Shown here in pieces: positions 40,294 to 49,648 of a stretch of 64,000 nucleotides of DNA. The DNA is from Bifidobacterium bombi DSM 19703 (GTDB lineage Bacteria; Actinomycetota; Actinomycetes; Actinomycetales; Bifidobacteriaceae). How positions within the stretch are numbered: the stretch's first letter is position 1; every line of letters begins with the position of its first letter. Location of the stretch: assembly GCF_000737845.1 (NCBI RefSeq), contig NZ_ATLK01000001.1, positions 558,001 through 622,000 of the forward strand, written 5' to 3'. The notes under the pieces were generated by a model that saw nothing but the letters and a program-made list of their open reading frames with translations, was not told where the DNA came from and searched no databases. The position numbers and the translations under genes are program-made.

Positions 40294-40920
40294 TTAGCGA
40301 GCGTAGAACTCGACCACGTACTGGATGTTGACCTCGACCGGAATCTCCTCCGTCTCCGGCTTGCGGGTGAGCGTCGCCTTCAAGGAGGCGATGTTCACAT
40401 CCAAATAACCCGGAACGGCTGGCAGCACATCACGGTGCACACCTTCAGCGGCAATCTGGAACGGAACCATGGTCTGGCTCTTGGGCTTGACCTGGATGGT
40501 CTGGCCCGGCTTGACGCGGAAGGAGGGACGATCGACGATGTTACCGTCGACCATGATGTGACGATGGACCACGAACTGACGGGCCTGGGCGGTCGTGCGG
40601 GCAAAACCAGCACGGAGGACCAGATTGTCCAGACGGGTCTCCAAATCGGAGAGCATCGCGTCACCGGTCTGCCCCTTGGTGTGAGTCCCCTTTTCGTAAG
40701 CCGCACGAAGCTGCTTCTCGGAAAGGCCATACTGGGCGCGCAGCCTCTGCTTCTCACGCAAACGAACCGCGTAATCGGATTCGGTGCGACGGCGGGTGCG
40801 GCCATGTTCACCGGGGGCATAAGGACGCTTCTCGAAGATGCGCTGAGCCTTGGGGGTCAGTGCGATGCCGAGGGCGCGCGAAAGACGCACCTGACGGCGG
40901 GAACGCTGAACGTTAGTCAT
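40294..40920 (-). CDS. rpsD: 30S ribosomal protein S4
   Basis: S4 is a primary binder in 30S assembly. The 208-residue protein has the usual N-terminal rRNA-binding region and an S4 domain with RLDNLVLRAGFARTTAQARQ. The C-terminus is the typical VEFYAR-type ending. It is transcribed alone, as is usual in bifidobacteria, not in the alpha operon. Confidence 0.97.
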   Translation of the reverse strand: MTNVQRSRRQVRLSRALGIALTPKAQRIFEKRPYAPGEHGRTRRRTESDYAVRLREKQRLRAQYGLSEKQLRAAYEKGTHTKGQTGDAMLSDLETRLDNLVLRAGFARTTAQARQFVVHRHIMVDGNIVDRPSFRVKPGQTIQVKPKSQTMVPFQIAAEGVHRDVLPAVPGYLDVNIASLKATLTRKPETEEIPVEVNIQYVVEFYAR

Positions 40921-41182
40921 TGCTTATATTCCTTTATTCTGTCGTTATCTGAACGGAACGCCACGGACATACGGCCGCTGCGCTGAGCCGGGCCTCTCCA
41001 GTGCTTCACATCGCGTCGAACGCGAACGCCCCAGCCGCCGTCACGAACATCACGCGCGTAAGGCCACCGGACCGCCGACCCACTGATGGGCTAAGACTCC
41101 AGATAATGCCTGTCACATCGGCAGACACAGGAAGTCATTCTACTCGCCAACCATGGACGTTGCCACGGTGACCGGAGACGAT

Positions 41183-42057
41183 TCAGCAATCAGGCTTACC
41201 GGCAACGATGGAGAACGTAAGTGGAATACGAGGCAAGCCTTGTGGCATATGCCATGACCGACGTCGCTCATCGTATTCAAGCATGGGCAGGGACTTCCAA
41301 TCGGACTCCTCATGTTCTCCAAGCTCACGAATCTCGAGCCCTGCATCAAGAAGCACACCCGTCATCTCGGCAAAATCGTGAGCCCAGTTGTGGTTGCGCA
41401 TATGAGTGATCTTCGATGAAGAGTGCCTGGATGACACCGAATCATCGGCAATCAAGGTATATGTCTCATCGCTTTGCCAGGAATCTTCGGCTCCCGAGCA
41501 GTAGTCCATGCTGATGTGCAACGATTCATCCAATGCGAACAACAGCGGATGACTGTCACGGATCATGAACACGCCGCCGGGATTGAGCAGCGCCGCAATC
41601 GAATAGGCCCAGTCGGCCAAATCTGGAAGCCAAGTCACCGTACCGACACTGGTAACGATGACATCGAAACGCTTGCCCTGTAAAGCCTCCGCCGCCTTTC
41701 TCGCGTCGGCCTGCACATAGGTGACCCGCTCACCCGCACGCTCGGTGAGGTCATTAGCATGCCTGAGGGCATTGGCCGAAAAGTCGAGGCCGTACACGTC
41801 TTTGGCGCCGAGTCGGGCCCAGCTAATCGTGTCCGTGCCGATATGGCACTGAAGATGGAGCAGACTCAATCCTTGAACGGAGCCATCGGGAACGTGGGGA
41901 CCAAGCACCTCCAGGTCGCGAATCACCACGCTCGAAACCGCTTGCGATCAGCCACGAATTCGTCAAGATCGCCATAAGCGCCGGAATCTATGTGCACCTC
42001 AGCACGATCGTCCCAGTTCTCCTGGTTGTCATGAACGGCTTCGTTCATCTCGTCCAT
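41183..42057 (-). pseudogene. Frameshifted class I SAM-dependent methyltransferase
   Basis: Two adjacent frames look like one gene. The first (from ATG 42057) encodes MNEAVHDNQENWDDRAEVHI and ends in a stop at 41923. The second begins at 41929 as VVIRDLEVLGPHVPDG, then the SAM motif LLHLQCHIGTDTISWARLGA and YVQADARKA. The two halves join only with a one-base shift near 41930-41940; a single added base would restore a plausible join. The ATG at 42057 is 5 bases after GAGG, with the GAGGCGGGA ahead of it. The break may be real decay, programmed frameshifting or a sequencing error. The methylated substrate is unknown. Confidence 0.8.
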
Positions 42058-42319
42058 TCCCGCCTCTATCACATACGAATACCACAGCCTAGCATGCTTG
42101 ACGATATCAAAAGTATCGGACTGTCCACATGCAATATCGTATTGAATATGACCGCAATCGCCTCGCTGGAAGCGGCCTGTTCCCCGCCGGTGACAAGACC
42201 TCGACAAGACGGGAACACGACCAAGGGTGTCTCACGGCCAAAGTCACCATTGTCTCACCCCCCTCCGGCCATGTATTCGGGTCGTTCACAGACGAGGCCA
42301 ATCCAAAGGCTCCCCGCTC

Positions 42320-45049
42320 CTACAGCTTTTCAATCGGTGCCACACGCAACATGAGACGCTTGACTCCGGCCGAGCCGAAATCCACGGTGATGATCGAGTT
42401 GCGACCCTTATCCTGCGTCTGCAGAACGGTTCCCAAGCCGAACTGATCGTGTGTGATCTTGTCTCCCACTTTGAAATCCGCTATCGAAAGGTTGTTGTCC
42501 TTCTTCAGACTCGAAACAGGAACCACCCGGGAGGACGATTTCGAAGGCGTCACATGACGCGTGGAAACATGCCCAGAACGGCCCGTCGACCTCGAACCAT
42601 GGGAACCGCCCGCGGAGCCATACGACGAACCTCCACGCCCTGGATATGATGATCTGGAATGCGATCCATACGACGAGCGAGAACCATAGCCACCTCCGAA
42701 CGTCGAAAAACCACCGGAACGCGAACCGTAGGAACCGGAGCCATATGAGGATCCATGGGATGATCCGTGCGATGCCCCCGATCCCAAGGAACCATAAACG
42801 CCTCGCGACGAACCGTAGCCGGCGGTGCCGAAATCATCATCCCAACCTGCAAATTCATCGTCTTCGACACCGTCCGCGCCCTCCGTGCCCCAACTGGAAC
42901 GCATCCTCTCCACGCCAGCCTCACGGCGCTTCCAATCGATAAGCCCATCCGGAATCTCATCGAGGAATTGGCTTGGCAGCATCTCCGCGGCCTGCCCCCA
43001 TTGCGAACGCACCGCAGCACGGGTGACATAGAGACGCTGCTTGGCGCGCGTAATACCCACGTATGCCAGACGACGTTCCTCGGAAAGCTCCTGATCATCC
43101 TCTAGGGATCTTGAGTGAGGGAACGTGCCCTGCTCCATGCCGGTGAGGAAGACGACAGGATACTCCAATCCCTTCGCCGTGTGCAGGGTCATCAACGTAA
43201 CTTTTCCGGTATCCTCGCCCTCGTTTGGCAGCTGATCGGAATCCGCCACCAGAGCCGTGGTCTCCAGGAAGCCGGCGAGGGTAGCATCCGGCGTCTTCTG
43301 TTCAAATTCTGCTGCCACGGACTGCAATTGCGAGAGATTCTCCACACGCGACTCATCCTGCGGGTCATTCGAACGCCTTAATTCCTCCAACAGACCCGAT
43401 TGCTGAAGGACCTCCGCTACGACCTGCGAAGGTTTCGAATCGTTTTCCGCGGCGAATTTCGTCAGCCCATGAATCAACTCACGGAACTGACCAAGTAGCG
43501 TACGCGTACGCGTGGGCAAGTCCGGAATGTCCTCAAGATGCTCGATGCCCTGCCAAAACGGGACGTCATGCTCATCGGCATACTGGGCCACCATCGCCTC
43601 GGCACGGGCACCAAGGCCACGTTTAGGCACGTTGAGGATGCGTCGCATGTTGACACTGTCAGCGGGATTGACAATGGCTTGCAAATATGCGATGCCATCC
43701 TTGACCTCACGCCTCTCGTAGAATTTGGTCCCGCCAACCAACTGGTAGGGCAGACCGGCATTGATGAGCGCCTCTTCAAGCGCCCGTGACTGCGCGTTGG
43801 CACGGTACATGATGGCCATGTCGGCATAAGGCACACCCCGTTCGCCACGCAAATCGGCTATCTCATTGGCTATCCAACCAGCCTCCTGCTGGGCGTTGTC
43901 AGCCGCGTAGCCGACTATGGGCTCACCTTTGCCCAAGGCAGTCCACAGCTTTTTGGGTTTACGTCCGGAATTCTTCGCTATGACGGCATTGGCGGCATCA
44001 AGGATGGTCTGCGTCGAACGGTAGTTCTGTTCGAGCATGATCGTCTTGGCACCCGGAAAATCCTTTTCAAAATCCTCGATGTTGCTGATGTCCGCACCTC
44101 GGAAGGCATAGATGGATTGGTCTGAATCACCGACCACGGTGACCCACGCAGGCCCCTGTCTCCCCGCAAAACGTGCGGTAGGGATCACCGGCTCACCAGC
44201 GTCGATTCCGGACAGCTCACGGATAAGCACATACTGCGCGTGGTTTGTATCCTGATACTCATCCACTAGAATGTAACGGAATTTATGATGGTAATATTCG
44301 GCCACCTGCGGACACGTACGCAACAACTCCACGGTACGCACAATGAGGTCATCGAAATCCACCGCATTCGCGGCTGCCAGACGGTATTCGTACTCCGCAA
44401 AGACCACGGCATACAGTTCCTCCACGTCGTCATACCGACCCAGTTGGTATCCACGCTGGCCGGGCTTGTAATCAGGGGCGTACTGCTTGAGAAGACCCTG
44501 CCAATTGACGAGGCCGTTCTTGTAATCCGAGATCTTGGCCAGAATCGACTTGGGTGTATACCGCTTCAGGTCGATGTTGAGATCGGTTCCTATGAGTTTG
44601 ATCAAACGCTGCGAATCGGCCGTGTCATAGATGGAGAATCCTGACTTCAAACCGATTTCCTTGCCGTCACGACGCAGGATTCGAACGCAAGCGGAGTGGA
44701 AGGTGGATATCCACATGCGCTGCGCAACTGGACCGATGAGCGAGGTGAGGCGTTCACGCATTTCGGCCGCGGCCTTGTTGGTGAAGGTGATTGCAAGCAC
44801 TTGACTTGGCCGGGCACCGAACTGACTGAGTATCCAGGCGACACGACGAGTGAGCACACGAGTCTTGCCTGAACCAGCGCCGGCGCCGATGAGCAACGCA
44901 GGCACCTGCGAGCGCACGGCCTCGGCCTGTTGTGGGTTAAGACCGCCAAGGAGCTCCTCGGCACTGCGAGCAATCACCTCAGGATCGGGCCGTCGATCAG
45001 ATGGCCGATTACCGCCTGCTTCCTGGTCAAAGTCCGCGTTCCATTCCAC
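42320..45049 (-). CDS. pcrA: UvrD/PcrA-type ATP-dependent DNA helicase
   Basis: This is a superfamily 1A 3'-5' helicase used in repair and replication-restart. The 909-residue protein has all motifs in order: GAGSGKTRVLTRR (Walker A), VDEYQDTNHAQY (Walker B), VTVVGDSDQSIYAFRGAD, QNYRSTQTILDAAN and VTLMTLHTAKGLE. A stretch of about 85 residues rich in Gly, Ser and Tyr lies between the helicase core and a C-terminal DQFGLGTVLQ domain that PcrA proteins share. The GTG at 45049 follows GGAAGGGG. The frame extends to 45439 without signal. No DNA-binding cofactor domain beyond the C-terminus is visible. Confidence 0.95.
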   Translation of the reverse strand: MEWNADFDQEAGGNRPSDRRPDPEVIARSAEELLGGLNPQQAEAVRSQVPALLIGAGAGSGKTRVLTRRVAWILSQFGARPSQVLAITFTNKAAAEMRERLTSLIGPVAQRMWISTFHSACVRILRRDGKEIGLKSGFSIYDTADSQRLIKLIGTDLNIDLKRYTPKSILAKISDYKNGLVNWQGLLKQYAPDYKPGQRGYQLGRYDDVEELYAVVFAEYEYRLAAANAVDFDDLIVRTVELLRTCPQVAEYYHHKFRYILVDEYQDTNHAQYVLIRELSGIDAGEPVIPTARFAGRQGPAWVTVVGDSDQSIYAFRGADISNIEDFEKDFPGAKTIMLEQNYRSTQTILDAANAVIAKNSGRKPKKLWTALGKGEPIVGYAADNAQQEAGWIANEIADLRGERGVPYADMAIMYRANAQSRALEEALINAGLPYQLVGGTKFYERREVKDGIAYLQAIVNPADSVNMRRILNVPKRGLGARAEAMVAQYADEHDVPFWQGIEHLEDIPDLPTRTRTLLGQFRELIHGLTKFAAENDSKPSQVVAEVLQQSGLLEELRRSNDPQDESRVENLSQLQSVAAEFEQKTPDATLAGFLETTALVADSDQLPNEGEDTGKVTLMTLHTAKGLEYPVVFLTGMEQGTFPHSRSLEDDQELSEERRLAYVGITRAKQRLYVTRAAVRSQWGQAAEMLPSQFLDEIPDGLIDWKRREAGVERMRSSWGTEGADGVEDDEFAGWDDDFGTAGYGSSRGVYGSLGSGASHGSSHGSSYGSGSYGSRSGGFSTFGGGYGSRSSYGSHSRSSYPGRGGSSYGSAGGSHGSRSTGRSGHVSTRHVTPSKSSSRVVPVSSLKKDNNLSIADFKVGDKITHDQFGLGTVLQTQDKGRNSIITVDFGSAGVKRLMLRVAPIEKL

Positions 45050-45514
45050 GCCTGTCCCCTTCCGTACGCCATGTTCCAATATTGCCGACGAGCCAGCCAA
45101 CATAGCGGCCGCGATTCTCGTTTTCCGCGTATGCCAGTTTACGCACACCATGGCCGATATGCTGCGGCTTACCACCACATGTCGCCACGCCGGCCCTATA
45201 TGCATGGACACAGAAAGGAGCTCATACACCAGTGGTTTCCCGCAATTCGTCGTTATGAAACGACATGCCATCGCCATACGCTGTGACGACGCGCCGAGGA
45301 CGAGTATGGGAAGCCACTTATGGACTCGAAACCAACGTTTACGACACAATCGGGAATACAACCCCAATTGGGAAACGATGCGAAGCTCGTACAGGTATTT
45401 CGAAGTATAACAGGCAAGCGGTGTTGATGATTCGCACAAACCCCGCTTGCAAGGTCTCGCCGTACGCCATAACCTTCATCGGCGGCCTCCGGAAGGCTGA
45501 CGCACGGCTTGACA
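45050..45514. other. Intergenic region upstream of pcrA
   Basis: About 465 bases on the minus-strand side before pcrA. The pcrA frame reads through most of it, but without an RBS or recognisable domain. I see no other gene. Confidence 0.45.
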
Positions 45515-46408
45515 TCACTCCGTCGTTTTCCCACTGGGATCGGGGCCTGAGCGACGTCCGGTATCGAGTCCGTCGATGGCGGTCAGTTCCTCGTCGGTAA
45601 GCTCGAAGTCAAAGATGCCGAAATTCTCGACGATACGCACCGGATGAATGGACTTCGGGATGGCCGAGCGTCCTTCCTGTATATGCCAGCGTAGCATGAC
45701 TTGCGCGGCGGTTTTGCCGTGCGCCTTTCCTATGTCGAGTAACGTCGGGTCCTGAAGCGTGCTGTGACCCCTGTCATCCCATCCCGGATAGAAGGTGATG
45801 CCCCCTATGGGTGACCAGGCCTGCGTGAGTACCCCCGCGGCATCGTCTGCGGCTACAACACTTTTTTCCTGGAAATATGGATGCAGTTCGATCTGATTGA
45901 TGGTCGGGGTCACATCGGTGGATTCCATCAAGGCTCGGAGTTGGTTTGGCTGAAAATTGCTTACGCCGATGGCCCGCACCTTGCCGTCGGCGAGCAGTCT
46001 CTCAAGGTCTTTGTAGGCGGCGATGGTGCGAGCGAAGTCAGCGGCGTCGGTCGTTCCCGTCAACACCTTGGAATTCGGCTGATGCAGGATGAGCAGATCG
46101 ATGACGTCGACACCGAGTCTGCGCATAGCGGCCTCGCCGGCACGATAGGTCAGTCCGGTGCCGTAGTCGTCGATCCAGATTTTGGTTTCTATGAAAACCG
46201 CGTCGCGGTCGACCGGCGATTCACGGATGGCCTGGCCTACCTGTTCCTCGTTATGATAGGCGGCAGCAGTGTCGACATGGCGATAGCCGGTCTCCAGAGC
46301 CGCCTTCACCGAAGTGACGGTGTCTTCCGGAGAGGATTGGAAAACGCCGAAACCAAGCGCCGGCATGGTGACACCGTTGTTCAACGTACGAATTGGTACC
46401 TGATGCAT
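45515..46408 (-). CDS. Aldo/keto reductase
   Basis: This NADPH-dependent carbonyl reductase has 297 residues and resembles the 2,5-diketogluconate reductase branch. The catalytic tetrad is visible: Asp and Tyr in HVDTAAAYHNEEQVG, Lys in ETKIW and His in LLILHQP. The C-terminal cofactor site has IPKSIHPVRIVEN. It is divergent from a TetR gene and shares with it a regulatory region holding two repeated operator-like sites. The natural substrate is unknown. Confidence 0.93.
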   Translation of the reverse strand: MHQVPIRTLNNGVTMPALGFGVFQSSPEDTVTSVKAALETGYRHVDTAAAYHNEEQVGQAIRESPVDRDAVFIETKIWIDDYGTGLTYRAGEAAMRRLGVDVIDLLILHQPNSKVLTGTTDAADFARTIAAYKDLERLLADGKVRAIGVSNFQPNQLRALMESTDVTPTINQIELHPYFQEKSVVAADDAAGVLTQAWSPIGGITFYPGWDDRGHSTLQDPTLLDIGKAHGKTAAQVMLRWHIQEGRSAIPKSIHPVRIVENFGIFDFELTDEELTAIDGLDTGRRSGPDPSGKTTE

Positions 46409-46501
46409 ATTGCTCCTTTACAAGGCTCCCCGTTATGCATGTCCGTGTCCCGAACAAGACATGGCCGAGCATACTGCCCCGCACAACGGTTTATATAAAG
46501 C

Positions 46502-46558
46502 GGATATTAAATATCCACTTAAAAGTATATGCTACATGGATATCAATGTTCCACTTAA
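46502..46558. promoter_or_regulatory. Two direct operator-like repeats in a divergent promoter region
   Basis: The site GGATATTAAATATCC (46502-46516) is an inverted repeat. A related copy GGATATCAATGTTCC lies at 46538-46552, 36 bases downstream. Both are followed by ACTTAA; over 21 bases the copies differ at 4. The pair lies between the divergent aldo/keto reductase and TetR genes, the second ending 15 bases before the TetR start. I infer binding by this TetR protein. Confidence 0.6.
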
Positions 46559-46573
46559 GATAGAATTGCGCTT

Positions 46574-47449
46574 ATGGAATATTCATCCCCACACGGCGTC
46601 GACAAGTGCACAGACCGCGCCAGGAGCGCTCGTGGCGCACATTCAAAAAACCTCGGACTGCGCAAGGATGCGGCCCTCAACCGCAAGCGTCTCCTGAAAG
46701 CCGGGCGCGAGGTGTTTGCAGCGCAAGGATTCGAAGCCACGTTGAACGACGTGGCCAGACATGCCGGGCTCGGCGTTGGCACCGCCTACCGGAACTTTGC
46801 CAACAAGGAGGAGCTCATCGACGCCATTGTGGCGCAGCAGGTACATGAACTGGAAGACGTCCTTCACCACGCTTTGGACATGGACGACGCCTGGCAAGGA
46901 CTGGTCTATTACATGGAGCAGAGCCTACGGATGCAGATACATGACAGAGGCATGGCGCAGCTCTTCACCAGCCGTCATGCGGGGCGAGAGCGTTACGACT
47001 GGTCACGAGACCGCATCGCGCCATTCGTCAATGCAGTGGCGGAAAGGGCACGCGGTCAAGGGTCGATTCGCACCGAGATCACAGGTACTGACCTCATCCT
47101 TATACAATTCGGCATCGTGGCCATCGCCGAATCATTGCACGAAAGCGTATTGACCGATACGGATGCAGACAGGACGACAGCGAGCGCACACAGAGCGCAC
47201 TTCGCATGTCATCGACAAGAGCATGAAGGCGGCAAGTCTCCATTGACATCCGGAGATCCAGGCGATGCGGCGGAAGCATCGAAGTCTGCAACGAAACCTT
47301 CTTGCCCTGTTTACCTGCGGTACCTGTGGATCGCCCTCGATGGCATTCGGGCATCGACGATCACCAAAGGAGGTGGGAGAAACGCAGCGGTTCAGCCTCT
47401 TCCTGTGACGGCCTTGGATACCGACGCATTGCATGCTGCGTTGGCATGA
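46574..47449 (+). CDS. TetR family transcriptional regulator
   Basis: The 291-residue protein has a DNA-binding domain at about residues 38-85 (VFAAQGFEATLNDVARHAG, then LGVGTAYRNFANKEELI), followed by a ligand-binding half. A low-complexity stretch (about 205-240) interrupts the C-terminal part before a YLRYLWIALDGIRA segment typical of the family. No RBS is visible before the ATG at 46574, so it may be leaderless or start elsewhere. It probably controls the divergent reductase. Confidence 0.9.
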   Translation: MEYSSPHGVDKCTDRARSARGAHSKNLGLRKDAALNRKRLLKAGREVFAAQGFEATLNDVARHAGLGVGTAYRNFANKEELIDAIVAQQVHELEDVLHHALDMDDAWQGLVYYMEQSLRMQIHDRGMAQLFTSRHAGRERYDWSRDRIAPFVNAVAERARGQGSIRTEITGTDLILIQFGIVAIAESLHESVLTDTDADRTTASAHRAHFACHRQEHEGGKSPLTSGDPGDAAEASKSATKPSCPVYLRYLWIALDGIRASTITKGGGRNAAVQPLPVTALDTDALHAALA

Positions 47450-47659
47450 AGCCGCATCGCCCTGTGTTTGAAACGACGGTCCTCCTCGCCGAGTACACCG
47501 GAAGGTGCCCGCAGACCAACCCCACCCGACTAGGCCAGCCGAACGAACCTCGGCTCTCGCCTCTCCAGGCGCACGGAAAGGCAGGTAGGCGATCGCGCTC
47601 CTGTGCGAAGTCCCCGCAAGAGGCACGCATCAACACGAGCCTGAACAGTCAGAGATACG

Positions 47660-48187
47660 TCAAAACGAACGGATGATGCGACTGAGCGCCGAAACGAAAT
47701 GTTCACTCTCCCCTTCCCCTATGCCAGAGACGATCCTTGTGTTGATGTCATTCAATATCGCGCGAATCTCATCGATATGCCGGTCAATCGTCTCAAAGCC
47801 ATGCTCGGACAGGGAAAGCACGACCTGCCTGCGGTCGTTGTTCAAATGCGACAGATCGACGAGCTTGGCTCGTTCCAGCCGGCTGACGATGCCATGCATG
47901 GTCGGATGGCTGAGCACAAACCGATCGGCGACCTCCTTCTGCGTCACGGTCCGTCCTTTTGAATCATACAGATAGACGAGCAATGTGATCTGCGGACCTG
48001 TCAGACTCAACCCCGGCAACAACTCGGCCACGCGGTTGTTGAGCTCACGCTCTATGAGCGTATTGGCCACCTTGATCAGCGAAGCAAGGTTTCCGTCGTC
48101 TTGGCCGTCTTCGACGGCGTTACGCACCGCAGTCATCGCGGGTTCCACCGAATCGCCAACCGACATAGCACCTTGAAGCCATTGCAT
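47660..48187 (-). CDS. MarR family transcriptional regulator
   Basis: The 175-residue protein has the winged helix of MarR regulators: VTQKEVADRFVLSHPTMHGI as the recognition region, then LERAKLVDLSHLNNDRRQVV as the wing. The ATG at 48187 is preceded by GGAAGGGGAG. An ATG at 48217 in the same frame has a weaker signal. It faces the TetR gene and is separated from xpt by about 570 bases. Ligand and targets are unknown. Confidence 0.9.
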   Translation of the reverse strand: MQWLQGAMSVGDSVEPAMTAVRNAVEDGQDDGNLASLIKVANTLIERELNNRVAELLPGLSLTGPQITLLVYLYDSKGRTVTQKEVADRFVLSHPTMHGIVSRLERAKLVDLSHLNNDRRQVVLSLSEHGFETIDRHIDEIRAILNDINTRIVSGIGEGESEHFVSALSRIIRSF

Positions 48188-48760
48188 GGTCTCCCCTTCC
48201 GCATTCACGTTCGACATGATTCTACCTGATGCCGAACGAGCAGGATCTCATCCACCGATATTCTCGACCTTACGAGCCGACTTATAAACTCTCCCGTCAT
48301 GATATGAGACGAAATTGCGCCCCACTGCCGTATCCATTGTCATTCAGCATCAGACACCGCTCAGGAAATCGCGGCCATGCGAATCTACGATTCCCGTACC
48401 CAATACGAATGGCACCCCAACAGCGTATCGATAATGACTCGTTGCTCCCATACATGCAACAGAGCAAGAACCAATACGCCAGCATCTGGCACGGTAAGCA
48501 TGCAGACCCTCACAGCGTGAGATTTACCTTGTACACGAGAAGATTCTTTCACCGCCGTTCACCTGCACCGAGTCACCATCCACCCATCTATGCTCGGCAG
48601 ACGCCGCTGATCATAGCCGGTATGCAGACGAGACAAAGCACAACACACGTGAATTAAATGTCTGAAAACAAGTCATAGCTCAAAGCTAAGCTCATTGATA
48701 CCATAGCGCGCAAACCGCACCATGGCCGCTCCGGTAGCCGGAAGAAGTTGAGAGGGAAAA
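48188..48760. other. Long region upstream of xpt
   Basis: About 570 bases between divergent marR and xpt. I looked for purine or xanthine riboswitch cores and saw none. No gene is supported. Confidence 0.5.
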
Positions 48761-49339
48761 ATGAAGGAACTGGAAGACAGAATCTTGAAGGACGGCACGG
48801 TGAAGCCAGGCGATGTGCTCAAAGTCGACGCATTCCTCAACCACCAATGCGATGTCACGCTCTTCAACCACATGGGCGCCGAATGGGCACGTTTGTTCTC
48901 AGGAAAACGCGTGGACAAGATTCTCACCATCGAGGCTTCCGGAATCGGAATAGCCTGTATCGTCGCCCAACACTTCGGCAACGTTCCCGTCGTTTTCGCA
49001 AAGAAGACCCAGTCCATCAACCTCGACGGCGACCAATACCAGGCCAAGGTGTATTCCTACACCAAGCAAAAGGAATTCCCCGTCATCGTGTCCAAGCGTT
49101 TCCTTGAACCGGGCGAGCATGTGCTGCTTATCGACGATTTTCTCGCCAACGGAAAGGCCATGCATGGCCTTATCGACATCTGCAACGAAGCTGGCGTCAT
49201 CGTCGAAGGAATCGGCATAGCCGTCGAGAAGGGATTCCAACGCGGTGGCAAGGAACTGCGCGAGGCTGGTTACGACGTGCGCTCGCTCGCCGTCATCAAG
49301 GATATGGACGGTGATAAAGGAGCGATAAAGTTCGCCTGA
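48761..49339 (+). CDS. xpt: Xanthine phosphoribosyltransferase
   Basis: Xpt makes XMP from xanthine and PRPP, a salvage step. The 192-residue protein matches the family over its full length (ITLF-type [13 protein letters not shown] near the start), with the PRPP loop [13 protein letters not shown] at about 124-136. The ATG at 48761 lies behind GAGAGGG. A nucleobase permease gene follows about 300 bases downstream, beyond a hairpin, which fits a xanthine uptake and salvage pair. Confidence 0.96.
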   Translation: MKELEDRILKDGTVKPGDVLKVDAFLNHQCDVTLFNHMGAEWARLFSGKRVDKILTIEASGIGIACIVAQHFGNVPVVFAKKTQSINLDGDQYQAKVYSYTKQKEFPVIVSKRFLEPGEHVLLIDDFLANGKAMHGLIDICNEAGVIVEGIGIAVEKGFQRGGKELREAGYDVRSLAVIKDMDGDKGAIKFA

Positions 49340-49363
49340 GTCCTCGAAAAACACTGCTTGTAT

Positions 49364-49413
49364 GGGTCGATGCCTGTGCTGCGCCTTGGGTGGGCACAGG
49401 CATCGACCCTTTG
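49364..49413 (+). terminator. Strong hairpin terminator after xpt
   Basis: GGGTCGATGCCTGTGC pairs exactly with GCACAGGCATCGACCC (16 bp) around a 14-base loop, followed by TTTGC. It lies 25 bases after the xpt stop. The permease therefore likely has its own promoter or depends on readthrough. Confidence 0.85.
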
Positions 49414-49648
49414 CTAACCCTTTTGTCGCAGCAGTGACGATATCCACGAAAAGAACTCAACACCGCATAAACCGTTGGTATGACAGTATGAAGGTGGATT
49501 ACCTACCCAACATACAGAAGGCCGCATGAGACACCCGGACAGGTCCCAAGTGTTTTCTTCAGCGACCGGCCGCCCGGTTCGCAGTCGCCACCCAGCGTAC
49601 AATTGACCGCTATCAGCACTATCTCATTTCCAATGAAAAGAGACCCTT

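Noticed and set aside
48188-48760. Possible purine riboswitch before xpt
   Set aside because: The conserved riboswitch core could not be found by eye.
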